From NCBI GenBank assembly GCA_031261345.1, contig JAISKC010000086.1, positions 1 to 64,000 on the forward strand: a stretch of 64,000 nt of DNA, written 5' to 3'. Made by a program: the position numbers and the translations under genes. Source of the DNA: Eubacteriales Family XIII. Incertae Sedis bacterium (GTDB lineage: Bacteria; Bacillota; Clostridia; Peptostreptococcales; Anaerovoracaceae). Below are positions 48,794 through 58,092 of this stretch, piece by piece. The notes below the pieces were generated by a model that did not search any database, was not told the DNA's origin, and worked only from the letters and a program-made list of their open reading frames with translations. Each line of letters starts with the position of its first letter. Position 1 is the stretch's first letter.

Positions 48794-49303
48794 ATGAGTG
48801 ACATAAAAGAGACTGTATCCAAGTATTTGGGTGCTACTTGCGAGGTGAATGGCAAAGTATTCAAAATTGTTGAATTGGAATACTATCCTGCTGTCGAGCC
48901 AGAGGGAAGTGTCATTGATACGAGAGAGTCTGGTGAAAGGTTCGCGGCGAATGATATATTTGTTGCTGACTGGGGGCGAAATATTCCAAATTGTTGCTTA
49001 GTGAACATCGTTATCAATCAAAAGAATAGCGATGAATACAAAAAAATTGAGAATTTACTTATCAGGGGAATCCTAGACGGTAATGACAATTTGGTTGCAA
49101 GACAGGATGGGAAATCCGGTCCGGGTGTTACCTACAAGTACATATTTGGCGATGAAGCCGTGAGGCAGGACAATAATGGGCAGATGAAGATTCTTGAAGA
49201 GCCAAAAAGCGATTTGCAGATAAAATCCACAAAGAGAAAAAGGGATGGTGCATCGGTCACTGAACCATTTGAATATAATTATTATATAGACCTTGCTGAT
49301 TGA
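48794..49303 (+). CDS. Hypothetical protein (169 aa)
   Basis: Not recognised. A soluble-looking alpha/beta protein with no signal peptide. It begins DIKETVSKYLGATCEVNGKVFKIVELEYYP and has a cysteine pair in PNCCLV. The C-terminal third is basic (IKSTKRKRDG). It starts 20 nt after the surface protein gene with a GAGAGGGAAGAG ribosome binding site, so the two are probably cotranscribed. It ends before the O-antigen-ligase-like gene. Confidence 0.6.
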   Translation: MSDIKETVSKYLGATCEVNGKVFKIVELEYYPAVEPEGSVIDTRESGERFAANDIFVADWGRNIPNCCLVNIVINQKNSDEYKKIENLLIRGILDGNDNLVARQDGKSGPGVTYKYIFGDEAVRQDNNGQMKILEEPKSDLQIKSTKRKRDGASVTEPFEYNYYIDLAD

Positions 49304-49325
49304 GCGATGCGGAATATGACATGGT

Positions 49326-51329
49326 GTGTCCCACACATCTGAAGAAATGAAAAAAGGCTCTTCAAAGAGAAGAAAACAAAAGAATAATATTATTCATAAA
49401 AGCACGGCCTTCGAGAGATGCGCCGTGCTTTATGTTATTCTTGTGCTTGACTCACTCATTTTCTTGCCCGCAGCAAATCATGATCCATACCTTAGGTGGG
49501 TGACAATCCTTTCGGTTGTGGGCATGATTTGTCTACTCATTTGGGGTGGGCACGTCGAACACACCAAGGGCTTTTTTCCTGCGGAGATGATCCTTTGTGG
49601 TTTCATTCTTCTCGTTGTCATCAGCCTTTTCTATGCATATGCCACATCGCAGGCATATTTTGTCATTCAAAGAAGCATCGTAGCCTACGCCGTCTTTCTC
49701 GTGGTTATGGCGGCTTTTCGTGCAACTGAAGACAAAATTCACACGGCACAGAGATTTCTGGTTGCACTCGTCATACTCACTACATTTTTGTCTATTCTTA
49801 GCATAGAAGCGGCTTCAACGAGAATACTCTTAAGTCCGCTAATAGACCAGATGGCAGCTGCCGATGCCCATACTGCCGAGATATACGCCCATTGGAATGG
49901 CGTAAGGATGATGACACTCATCAATCCCAATGTGTCAGCCCCAATATTTCTAATCGGCATATTGATTTGCCACTACTTATCCGATATTACCGTCAGCGAT
50001 AAGGCGCGGAAAAGGTATTTTGCTGTGGAGGTTCTGCTTTCAATGAGCTTCATTCTTTGCGTCAGCCTTGGCTCTATCATTTGCGGAGGAGCAAGTATTA
50101 TCGTCTATATCCTCATTCAACAGAAGGGAAAGAGAAGTAAAACTCTATGCCACATATTTTTTGTCTTTGTAATGGGGCTGGTCTTTGCATGTATTGCTTT
50201 TATCGGAATGGGTGAAGGGGCTCCGCTTGGATTTGTGGCAATGGTTGCAGTTATTCTATGCATGATATTTTCATATTTTTCGTCGGAGAGAATTCAAAGG
50301 CTGATTGTAGGATTTCAAAATAAGCCAAAATTTTTCATGTTGACATTGCTCGTTGCCCTAACCCTCATCTTAATAGGCATTTGGATATTCATACCCGATC
50401 TCATCTTCGCCAGAATAAACGGTATCTTTAGTTCAGGTCACGCAAGCGAGAGGCTGGAACTATTCAAAAATGCAATCAAGATTATTGGTGAGCATCCAAT
50501 CATCGGCTCCGGCCCGGGCGCGTTTGAAACCAAACTGATGCAGGTCGAAACCTCATTCATAGAAAGCAAGTTTGTACATAATTTCTACTTGCAGGTCATG
50601 CTCGAAAATGGAGTAATAGGTTTGCTAATCGTTCTCTCCTTCGTCGCCTATCTGCTCAAAATTTTGGTGAAGGGTATTTGCAGGAGGGACGAGAAAAGTC
50701 CGCTAGCTATTTTACTAATCGCTGCATTTTCATTGATATTTACTCATAGTTTTATTGACTTTGATATGAGCTTTGAGTTTTTCATAGCCTTTGCTTTTTC
50801 GCTTTTTGCGATTGCGGTCAGCCTTTTCGATGTCAGGAAAAGTTTCGGGAAAGCGACAATCATGAAATCGGTGAGACTATTCGCTATCATACCTATATTT
50901 GTCCTCATCTTGTGTTTAGGTACGGTCATCAGCCAACACAAATTCGAAAAAATGATGATGAGAAATAACATTACATTTAATCAACTTCTAAACATTACAG
51001 AAGTCTGCGTCAGACTTGATTTTGCAAATGTACAAATGTATAAGGTAGAGTTTCTTGAGGGTTTTAATGCAAAAACCACGAATGGCGAAATGCCAAGTTC
51101 AGGGGCAATCAATGCTGCCCAAATGTATGTGGATGAACTTTTGCCGTATACGGAGATGAGTATCAACGTGTCTCGCACGCTTATCACTTACTACATCGAA
51201 GAAAAGGATTTTGACAAAGCAAAGGCAATCGCAAAGGCTATGTCGAGCATTCGCATAAAGGATCCCAACCTAAAGGAATACGCAAAAGATTTATACAAAC
51301 AAATTTGTGAAATTGAACAGGGCGCATAA
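49326..51329 (+). CDS. O-antigen ligase/polymerase-like (Wzy_C) membrane protein
   Basis: A 667-residue polytopic membrane protein with about 12-13 hydrophobic helices between residues 35 and 545. A Wzy_C/O-antigen ligase signature is seen in IIGEHPIIGSGPGAFETKLMQVE...FVHNFYLQVMLENGVIGLLIV, where the conserved H-N follows a long outer loop. The C-terminal about 110 residues are soluble and TPR-like (DFDKAKAIAKAMSSI). Such proteins join or polymerise cell-surface polysaccharides. GTG at 49326 is used; an ATG at 49347 is equally possible because no strong ribosome binding site marks either. The N-terminal stretch is Lys/Arg-rich. Confidence 0.75.
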   Translation: MSHTSEEMKKGSSKRRKQKNNIIHKSTAFERCAVLYVILVLDSLIFLPAANHDPYLRWVTILSVVGMICLLIWGGHVEHTKGFFPAEMILCGFILLVVISLFYAYATSQAYFVIQRSIVAYAVFLVVMAAFRATEDKIHTAQRFLVALVILTTFLSILSIEAASTRILLSPLIDQMAAADAHTAEIYAHWNGVRMMTLINPNVSAPIFLIGILICHYLSDITVSDKARKRYFAVEVLLSMSFILCVSLGSIICGGASIIVYILIQQKGKRSKTLCHIFFVFVMGLVFACIAFIGMGEGAPLGFVAMVAVILCMIFSYFSSERIQRLIVGFQNKPKFFMLTLLVALTLILIGIWIFIPDLIFARINGIFSSGHASERLELFKNAIKIIGEHPIIGSGPGAFETKLMQVETSFIESKFVHNFYLQVMLENGVIGLLIVLSFVAYLLKILVKGICRRDEKSPLAILLIAAFSLIFTHSFIDFDMSFEFFIAFAFSLFAIAVSLFDVRKSFGKATIMKSVRLFAIIPIFVLILCLGTVISQHKFEKMMMRNNITFNQLLNITEVCVRLDFANVQMYKVEFLEGFNAKTTNGEMPSSGAINAAQMYVDELLPYTEMSINVSRTLITYYIEEKDFDKAKAIAKAMSSIRIKDPNLKEYAKDLYKQICEIEQGA

Positions 51330-51378
51330 AATCGTTCTACGGTGACGGACTTGGAGTAGGGGCAATAATCATTATTGT

Positions 51379-51792
51379 CTAATATCTGTCTAAAAATTGC
51401 GCAGGTTTTAATGCGATTGGCTTCTTTCTTTTTTTCATGTCCACAGATAGTATGTCTTTATCTCCTGTAAGCAGCAAATGTGCACCTGAATATATTGCAT
51501 CCACTAATACTTGTCTATCATCAATATCTCGAATTTCCGGATGCTTTCTTTCATTATATTCCTGTTTTGAGGCATAGAACTTGTGTGGAAGTGTTTTAAG
51601 AAATTCATCAATATCACATTCCCGCTCTGGAAATTTTCGCTTCACAATATCATATAATTCATTTACTACATAAGACGAAATAATTAATTTATAGTAATTT
51701 GATAATCTATACTTAACTTCATTCATATTTTTGTTTGGAAACAGAAATATTGAGAATAAAACATTTGTATCAATTAATACTTTCTTCTTCAC
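51379..51792 (-). CDS. PIN domain toxin (VapC-like)
   Basis: A 137-residue PIN-fold ribonuclease. It starts VLIDTNVLFSIFLFPN (first acidic site), has VNELYDIVKRKFPE with a central Glu, and HLLLTGDKDILS with the downstream Asp residues. Its ATG overlaps the antitoxin stop by 4 nt, a classical operon in which the antitoxin precedes the toxin. It is expected to cleave RNA when free of the antitoxin. Confidence 0.85.
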   Translation of the reverse strand: MKKKVLIDTNVLFSIFLFPNKNMNEVKYRLSNYYKLIISSYVVNELYDIVKRKFPERECDIDEFLKTLPHKFYASKQEYNERKHPEIRDIDDRQVLVDAIYSGAHLLLTGDKDILSVDMKKRKKPIALKPAQFLDRY

Positions 51793-52052
51793 ACCTGCGC
51801 ACGCTTTTCGCGACGCATATCTTTAACCATATCCATTACATCATCATCGTTCTTCATTCCGGCACGTTCGGCCTCACCCTCAAACGCTTCCTGAATTTTG
51901 TTGAATGCAAGTAAAGCGGCATTCTCAAAATAAATCCGCCCCTCATCCTCCACAAATACAACCTTATCACCTGTCGATAGATTGAGTTTTCTGCGTATAT
52001 CTACAGGAACCGTCAATTGTCCTTTAGAAGTTATCTTTGCGATTTCCATCAA
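51789..52052 (-). CDS. AbrB/MazE-type antitoxin
   Basis: An 87-residue protein. The N-terminal SpoVT/AbrB swapped-hairpin domain shows AKITSKGQLTVPVDIRRKLNLSTGDKVVF, followed by an acidic C-terminal tail (AFEGEAERAGMKNDDDVMDMV) that would wrap the PIN toxin. First gene of the antitoxin-toxin pair. Confidence 0.9.
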   Translation of the reverse strand: MMEIAKITSKGQLTVPVDIRRKLNLSTGDKVVFVEDEGRIYFENAALLAFNKIQEAFEGEAERAGMKNDDDVMDMVKDMRREKRAQV

Positions 52053-52199
52053 ATCATCTCCTTGGGAAATAATATATTTTGCCTTACATTCCTTACTTAA
52101 TAGTATAGTAATTTGGAGAACATTTCAACGCTTATTTTGAAAATTCGAGCCCTTAAGGAGTGGACAGATTTTGGAAGATTTAGGGTAGGGGTAGGCGTT

Positions 52200-52535
52200 T
52201 TAAGATTTCGTCAGTTCAATCAGTTGGTTTCGAAGTTCTGGTACACTTTCTGTTACCGTCTGCCAAGTAATTCTGGGGTCAAGATCAATATAATGGTGTG
52301 CGACTTTGTCCCGAGTGCGGCGTAATAGGTTCCATTTGATATTCGGAGTCTCCGTACGAAATTCTTCTGTAAGAGCATTTGTAAGTTCGCCAATATTAAT
52401 CAGTGACATCGTTACGGCACGTTTTATGATTTCATCTGATGTGAAACTTTCTACATCAATATCCTTGATTGACACAGCTATGAAATCGGCCTCTCCAATC
52501 ATTTTTTCAAGTGTAATCTTATTTCTATGATCCAT
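52200..52535 (-). CDS. DUF86 HEPN toxin (HepT-like)
   Basis: A 111-residue HEPN protein with the RNase motif R-x4-H in RRTRDKVAHHYIDLDPRITWQTV (about residues 74-95), followed by the D-x-x-x-x-W segment typical of DUF86. It overlaps the upstream MNT gene by 11 nt. Together they form an MntA-HepT-type module with the MNT first, opposite to the pair at 4.9 kb. Confidence 0.9.
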   Translation of the reverse strand: MDHRNKITLEKMIGEADFIAVSIKDIDVESFTSDEIIKRAVTMSLINIGELTNALTEEFRTETPNIKWNLLRRTRDKVAHHYIDLDPRITWQTVTESVPELRNQLIELTKS

Positions 52536-52812
52536 ATACTTGTACCGTTTTGTCTATCAAAAGTTTGCTACCTGTCGGAAGAGGGAATGTTGCAATGTCA
52601 ATGGGCACATGAAGTTGGCTTTCAATTTCTTCTTCGAGACCAATCAAGTCATATAAAGATACATATGGATTGACAAACTCAACCAAAATGTCGAGGTCGC
52701 TATTTTCCGTTTGTCTGCCCGATGCATATGAACCGAAACAGGATGCGGATTTCACTTTATATTTTGGTGCGATATTTTGCATGGCATTTCGTATTTGATT
52801 ATATGTCAGCAT
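52525..52812 (-). CDS. Minimal nucleotidyltransferase antitoxin (MntA-like)
   Basis: A 95-residue pol-beta nucleotidyltransferase with FGSYASGRQTENSDLDILVEF (GS-x10-D-x-D). By analogy with MntA it would AMPylate and silence the HEPN partner. The start at 52812 is preferred for CGGAG 8 nt upstream; an open frame extends to 52863. Confidence 0.88.
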   Translation of the reverse strand: MLTYNQIRNAMQNIAPKYKVKSASCFGSYASGRQTENSDLDILVEFVNPYVSLYDLIGLEEEIESQLHVPIDIATFPLPTGSKLLIDKTVQVYGS

Positions 52813-53019
52813 TGTAATTCTCCGTTTCAACATCTGATAATTTGACTTGATGTCTACATTCATTATAACCCCTATTACTTATAAAATCATTTTCTTTGAC
52901 AAATTTACCGATATGAAACCTTGTGAAATTTTTATTGTGCACGTGTGCGTCTTTCATTTCTGTATGCAATAATGTTATAATATCCCTAATGATTTCTTGA
53001 AGAAAGTCAGGGAGGACAT

Positions 53020-54747
53020 ATGAAGATAAAATTTTGCGGAGCGGCGGAGTCCGTCACGGGTTCGTGCCATCTTGTAACTGCGAGTAGTGAAAATGCGGGA
53101 GATGCAAATGTGCAATTTCTTCTGGATTGTGGGCAGTTTCAGGGCTCGTCAAGACAGGAGGCTCAGAACCTTGAGCCGTTCCCGTTTGATCCGGCGAAGG
53201 TGGACTATCTGATACTGTCGCACGCACACATCGATCATTGCGGACGTATACCTCTGCTCGTCAAGAGGGGATTCACCGGCAAGATTTATTGCACGGATGC
53301 GACGGCTGATCTTCTCGGAATCATGCTGAGGGACAGTGCACACATTCACGAACAGGAAACCGAGTGGGCAAACAGGAAAGCTGCGAGGGCAGGAAGACCT
53401 TTGGTTGAGCCGCTCTACACGCAGGCTGATGCTGAAGAATCGCTCAAATTTGTGAATCCTATTTTGTATGACCAGCAAATTTCGCCTTCGGAGGGTATCA
53501 AACTTGTATTCAACGAGGCGGGGCATATACTCGGCTCGGCTATAGTCGAACTCTGGATTACTGAGAATGGTGAGGAGAAAAAGCTGGTGTTTTCGGGCGA
53601 CCTCGGAGCATCAAACCGGCCGTTACTCAGAGACCCTACAGTTATCAAAAAAGCCGATTACGTCATCATGGAAAGCACCTACGGCAACAGACTTCACAAG
53701 GAATCGGAAGCGTCCATAAAGGATTTGGCGAACATCATAGAGACCACGACGGAAAGGGGCGGCAGCGTCATCATCCCGTCATTCGCCGTCGGGCGAACGC
53801 AGGACCTCATCTACGAGCTCAACGAATATTACGAGCACGGCGAGAAGGGGACGACGCCGAACACGCAGATAAAGGTGTTCATCGACAGCCCGATGGCGAC
53901 GGCGGCGACCGAAGTGTTCAAGAATAATATCGCGAATTTCGACGAGGCGACGAAAAGCATGATTCTTGCCGGCGACGATCCACTCGATTTCGTCAACCTC
54001 AGATTCACGAAGACGACGGATGATTCGAAGGCTCTCAACGCGGACAGGACGCCGAAAGTGATCATTTCAGCGAGCGGCATGTGCGAGGCGGGACGCATCA
54101 GACATCATCTGAAGCATCATCTCTGGGACCCGAAAGCTTCCATTGTATTCGTCGGTTATCAGGCTGAGGGCACGCTCGGGCGCAAGATAATAGAGGGCGC
54201 GAAGACGGTCATGCTCTTCGGCGAAGAGATATATGTGAACGCACAAATCCACAATTTGCAGGGGTTTTCGGCTCATGCGGACAAGGATGGGCTCATCGGT
54301 TGGGCCAGAGGATTCGAAGTAAAACCCAAGGAGTATTTCCTTGTGCACGGCGAATATCAGGCGAAGAAGGACCTTGCGGGATTCATTTCTGAGGCTTGCG
54401 GGTTTGAGCCGACGGTCATCGAGCAGATAGGCGAGTTTGACCTGACGGATTTGGACTGGGTCAAGAATGAGGATGCGAAAAAGACTTCCGGCGAAGAGGC
54501 GGCGGTAACGGCCGTGAAGCCGAAGGCCTCGATAGATGAAGAGGATAAGTCGAAGCTACTTGACAAGATAAAGGGTATCAACGACAATCTTGAAAATGTG
54601 CTTTATGAGGCCAAACTCGCCGCCGCCGGTGCTGCCGACGATGGAGACGAGGAAAAGGTGGCCGCGATAAGGAACATCATTTTGAATTTGGAAAAAGACA
54701 CTATCAAACTTGCGACAGAGCTTGCGGAGACCGACAAAGAGGATTAG
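53020..54747 (+). CDS. Beta-CASP metallo-beta-lactamase RNA nuclease
   Basis: A 575-residue MBL-fold nuclease. SHAHIDHCGR (HxHxDH, about residues 68-76) provides the zinc site, GHILGSA and FSGDLG follow, then the beta-CASP domain with IPSFAVGRTQDL, VIISASGMCEAGRI and the C-terminal histidine in SAHADKDGL. The last about 110 residues are a charged extension beyond the usual RMMBL core. Enzymes of this group (KH-less CPSF73/YsH-like) process RNA; exact targets are unknown. Ribosome binding site GGGAGG. Confidence 0.92.
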   Translation: MKIKFCGAAESVTGSCHLVTASSENAGDANVQFLLDCGQFQGSSRQEAQNLEPFPFDPAKVDYLILSHAHIDHCGRIPLLVKRGFTGKIYCTDATADLLGIMLRDSAHIHEQETEWANRKAARAGRPLVEPLYTQADAEESLKFVNPILYDQQISPSEGIKLVFNEAGHILGSAIVELWITENGEEKKLVFSGDLGASNRPLLRDPTVIKKADYVIMESTYGNRLHKESEASIKDLANIIETTTERGGSVIIPSFAVGRTQDLIYELNEYYEHGEKGTTPNTQIKVFIDSPMATAATEVFKNNIANFDEATKSMILAGDDPLDFVNLRFTKTTDDSKALNADRTPKVIISASGMCEAGRIRHHLKHHLWDPKASIVFVGYQAEGTLGRKIIEGAKTVMLFGEEIYVNAQIHNLQGFSAHADKDGLIGWARGFEVKPKEYFLVHGEYQAKKDLAGFISEACGFEPTVIEQIGEFDLTDLDWVKNEDAKKTSGEEAAVTAVKPKASIDEEDKSKLLDKIKGINDNLENVLYEAKLAAAGAADDGDEEKVAAIRNIILNLEKDTIKLATELAETDKED

Positions 54748-54805
54748 GACAAGTGTGTAGAAAGAAGTGTAAAAGAAGAAGTGTAGCAATTGACTACGGA
54801 AAGGT

Positions 54806-55564
54806 ATGGAATTACAAATGAAAAATTTACTCGGTATAATTGGTGGGCTGGGCCCGATGGCAGGTGCGTATTTCCTTGAATTGCTGACGGCGGCAACGGA
54901 TGCAGACAGGGATCAGGATCACGCGGAGGCCATTCTTTACAGCCATCCGGACACGCCCGACAGAACGGAATTCATCATAGGCGAGAGCACGGACGATCCG
55001 ACGCCGTATTTGCTTTATGCTGCTCAGCAGTTGGAAAAAATGGGCGTAGCGAACATCGCTATTCCCTGCGTCGCGTCGCATTATTTCCTGGATGAAGTGG
55101 AGAAAAATCTGACTGTGCCTGTGCTTCATATGCCCGAGCTAACGACTCAGTATATCCAGAGCAAGGGTATGAAAAAGGTCGGCATCATGGCGACGACGGG
55201 AACCGTGAAGACGGGGCTTTTCCAAAATAAGCTCGACGAGGCCGGCATAGAATGGGCAATTCCTTCGGACGAGCTTCAGGACTTAGTAATGGAAATCACC
55301 TATGGGCAAATCAAGGCCGGTAAGAGGCTCAACAATGACCAATTCATCAAGATTATCAAGGCGTTTTTGGCCGATGGCTGTGAAGGTGTGATACTTGGTA
55401 GCACGGAACTTTCAGTTGCGAATAGAAGTATCAGCAACGATCCGCTCGGCAAGGGTATTCTCGACACAATTCAGGGATTGCAGATTCCTCTGATTGACTC
55501 GATGGATATACTCGCGGTTGAGTCGGCGAGGGTTTCTGGCGTGAAGGTCAGAAGAGGTATATAA
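54806..55564 (+). CDS. Aspartate/glutamate racemase family protein, atypical active site
   Basis: A 252-residue member of the Asp/Glu/hydantoin racemase superfamily, beginning LLGIIGGLGPMAGAYFLELL. The first catalytic position keeps cysteine (Cys88 in IPCVASHYF, replacing the usual CNTAH). The second, normally GCTEL, is GSTEL with Ser199. Two-base racemization is therefore not assured; single-cysteine members with Asp/Glu racemase activity are known (E. coli YgeA). ATG 54806 lies very close to its AAAGG; an in-frame ATG at 54818 is possible. Confidence 0.85.
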   Translation: MELQMKNLLGIIGGLGPMAGAYFLELLTAATDADRDQDHAEAILYSHPDTPDRTEFIIGESTDDPTPYLLYAAQQLEKMGVANIAIPCVASHYFLDEVEKNLTVPVLHMPELTTQYIQSKGMKKVGIMATTGTVKTGLFQNKLDEAGIEWAIPSDELQDLVMEITYGQIKAGKRLNNDQFIKIIKAFLADGCEGVILGSTELSVANRSISNDPLGKGILDTIQGLQIPLIDSMDILAVESARVSGVKVRRGI

Positions 55565-55585
55565 AAGCTGTCCACAAGGAGCAAT

Positions 55586-56410
55586 ATGACAATAAAGCTG
55601 ATAGCGTCGGATCTTGACGGGACTTTGCTTGCGCCCGGAATGGTTCTATCAAAGGAAAATCGAACACAGATTGAGCGTTGCCTCTCGCAGGGTATCGTTT
55701 TCGTGCCTGCTACGGGCCGTTCTCGTACTTCCGTTCCCGCAGAAATCAGGGCCATCACAGGTATAAAATATCTCATTACTTCCAACGGGGCAGCGATCGT
55801 GGACAACGTAACGGATGAAATCATCCTTTCTAGATTTTTGTCCGAGGAGGCTGTGCGGTCGATTTGGGAACTCATTTCCGACACCTCTATAATGAAGGAA
55901 GTGTTCTGGAAAGGCACGGCATATATCGCATGGGAGGCATACGACAACCCGCTTAGATTCGGGGTGCCGGAGCGGTCGCTCGCCTATGTGAGGACGACGA
56001 GGAGGCCGGTTTCTGACATTGCGGAGTTCACCGAGGCGCATATACACGAACTCGAGAACATCAATTTCAACTTTCCGTCCGAGGAGGTTCAAGCGAAAAT
56101 TCGTCGGGCACTCGTCGGTAATGAGGAAAAGTTTTCAATCACCTCGTCGCTTGCCCACAATTTCGAGATAGGGCCGAAGGATTCGGACAAGGGTGCTGCC
56201 GTGCGCTATCTCACTGAGAAATTCGGATTTTGCCGTGACGAAGTAATGTGTATAGGGGATAATGAAAATGACGCATCGATGGTCTCCTATGGGGGTGTCG
56301 GTGTGGCGATGGAGAACGGCGCGGCTGAGACGAAGGCGGTAGCGGACTACGTAGCTCCGCCGAACTACGAGGACGGAGTCGCGGTCGCTATAAAGAAGTA
56401 CATCAAGTAG
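55586..56410 (+). CDS. HAD superfamily hydrolase, Cof subfamily
   Basis: A 274-residue Cof/YbiV-type sugar-phosphate phosphatase. HAD motif I is IASDLDGTLL (nucleophile Asp, about residue 8-13), motif II is TGRSR, motif III Lys in KGAAVRYL (about 215), and motif IV is GDNENDASM (about 229). A C2 cap domain lies between. Starts 21 nt after the racemase-like gene; probably cotranscribed. Substrate unknown. Confidence 0.92.
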   Translation: MTIKLIASDLDGTLLAPGMVLSKENRTQIERCLSQGIVFVPATGRSRTSVPAEIRAITGIKYLITSNGAAIVDNVTDEIILSRFLSEEAVRSIWELISDTSIMKEVFWKGTAYIAWEAYDNPLRFGVPERSLAYVRTTRRPVSDIAEFTEAHIHELENINFNFPSEEVQAKIRRALVGNEEKFSITSSLAHNFEIGPKDSDKGAAVRYLTEKFGFCRDEVMCIGDNENDASMVSYGGVGVAMENGAAETKAVADYVAPPNYEDGVAVAIKKYIK

Positions 56411-56422
56411 GAGGAACGTGAA

Positions 56423-57295
56423 ATGAGATACGAAGGAAATATATTCAGGCCGCCAAGCGAGGCTTATAGCCTTATAGTCCAAGTGACGGTCGGCTGCACG
56501 CACAACAAGTGCACATTCTGTAGCATGTACAAGGATAAGCAGTTTCACATCAAGCAGATGGACGAGATATTCTGCGACCTTGAGGAAGCCAGAGCGGTCT
56601 ACAAGAGAGTCGAACGAATTTTCCTCGCTGACGGCGACGCGCTCGCATTTTCGCAGGATAGGCTCGTTGCCATTTTGGACAAAATCAATGAGCTCTTCCC
56701 CGAATGCCAGAGAGTTACAACCTACGGTGCGCCGAATGACGTGCTCAGAAAAGGCGTGGACAATCTAAGAGAACTTCGCCAGAAGGGTTTGCAGATAATC
56801 TACATAGGCGCAGAGTCGGGCTCCGACAAGGTGCTGAAAGACATCATCAAAGGTGCGACCCGTGCTCAGATAATTGAGGCGATAAGGCTCATTGAGGCCG
56901 CAGATATAGCCGCATCCGTTACGCTCATTTCCGGTTTGGCAGGTGCTCATGACTGGGAAGATCATGCAGTGCAGTCGGGCACGCTCATAAGCGAGGCGCA
57001 GCCGTCGTATGCGTCTCTTTTGACCCTGATGGTGGAGCCCCTTGCGCCGCTTTACAAGGACATAAAGGAAGGCCGCTTTGACTTACTTGCACCAATTGAT
57101 GTAATAAAGGAAACAAAGCTACTTATTGAAAATATCAACGTAGAGAACGAATGTATATTTAGAAGCAACCACGCGTCAAACTACCTTTCCCTTCGAGGAA
57201 CGTTGCCACAGGACAAGAAGGCGATGCTCGATCAACTGGACAGGGCATTGGCGGGGGAAAACTCGCTGAAACAGGAATCGTGGAGGCGCCTGTAA
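56423..57295 (+). CDS. Radical SAM protein (YgiQ/Elp3-like short type)
   Basis: A 290-residue radical SAM enzyme. The cluster motif GCTHNKCTFC (C-x4-C-x2-C) is at about residues 28-37, followed by IFLADGDALAF, IYIGAESGSDKVL and a TIM-barrel end. The N-terminal YEGNIFRPPSEAYSLIVQVT is typical of this group in Clostridia. Reaction unknown. Preceded by GGAGG and cotranscribed with the HAD gene (12 nt apart). Confidence 0.88.
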   Translation: MRYEGNIFRPPSEAYSLIVQVTVGCTHNKCTFCSMYKDKQFHIKQMDEIFCDLEEARAVYKRVERIFLADGDALAFSQDRLVAILDKINELFPECQRVTTYGAPNDVLRKGVDNLRELRQKGLQIIYIGAESGSDKVLKDIIKGATRAQIIEAIRLIEAADIAASVTLISGLAGAHDWEDHAVQSGTLISEAQPSYASLLTLMVEPLAPLYKDIKEGRFDLLAPIDVIKETKLLIENINVENECIFRSNHASNYLSLRGTLPQDKKAMLDQLDRALAGENSLKQESWRRL

Positions 57296-57439
57296 ATGCT
57301 ACTGTGTCATCTCCTCCAAATAATACCATCACTGTTATCAAAATTACACTTATGCAAAGATTCATACTGAATATTATTGCACATATGCGGAAATTCGAAA
57401 AAACAGCAGATGAAAAATATAGCAGTCTTTAAATTTGCT

Positions 57440-58081
57440 TCAAAGTCCTTTTTTAAGACAAATATCTTCAATGGTACAGTTCGCGCAGTCGGGTTTCCGC
57501 GCATGGCAGATTCTTCTGCCGTGCCAAATCAGGCAATGGTGGGACTTCGCCAATGTGCCTTTTGGTAGCTTCTTTGTCAGGGCAACCTCCACCTTGTCAG
57601 GCGTAGGTTCGCTGACCAATCCAATGCGATTCGAAACCCTGAAAACGTGAGTGTCCACAGCTATGCGATCCTCGCCGAACCACACAGCGAGAACAACATT
57701 CGCCGTCTTTCGCCCGACACCAGGAAGCGATGTCAGTAAAGAGAAATCCGCAGGAACCTCGCCGCCGAATTCATAGGCAATCTTCTGAGCAAGACCAACA
57801 ATATTCTTTGACTTTGTCTTGTACATTCCGATAGTCCTGATGACCTCGGCAACCTCATCCGGATTTGCAGAAGCAAGCGCTTCCGGCGTAGGCCACCTGC
57901 GAAACAGCTCCGGCGTTACTTTATTGACACTTACATCTGTAGTCTGCGCCGACAAGGCAACAGCCACAATCAACTCAAAAACGCTTCCATGCACAAGCGC
58001 ACACTCAGCATCAGGATAAGCCACCTCAAGCCTATCCATCACCTCAGCAATTTCATTTTTCGTAAGCAATTTCTTTGTCAT
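57440..58081 (-). CDS. nth: Endonuclease III
   Basis: DNA glycosylase/AP lyase for oxidised pyrimidines in base excision repair. The helix-hairpin-helix LPGVGRKTANVVL carries the catalytic Lys (about residue 119) and VDTHVFRV the catalytic Asp (about 137). The 4Fe-4S loop CHARKPDCANCTIEDIC gives C-x6-C-x2-C-x5-C. 213 aa. Its ATG follows the DUF4143 ATPase stop by 11 bp, so it may be expressed from that gene's transcript. Confidence 0.97.
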   Translation of the reverse strand: MTKKLLTKNEIAEVMDRLEVAYPDAECALVHGSVFELIVAVALSAQTTDVSVNKVTPELFRRWPTPEALASANPDEVAEVIRTIGMYKTKSKNIVGLAQKIAYEFGGEVPADFSLLTSLPGVGRKTANVVLAVWFGEDRIAVDTHVFRVSNRIGLVSEPTPDKVEVALTKKLPKGTLAKSHHCLIWHGRRICHARKPDCANCTIEDICLKKGL

Positions 58082-58092
58082 AATAAATAGCC

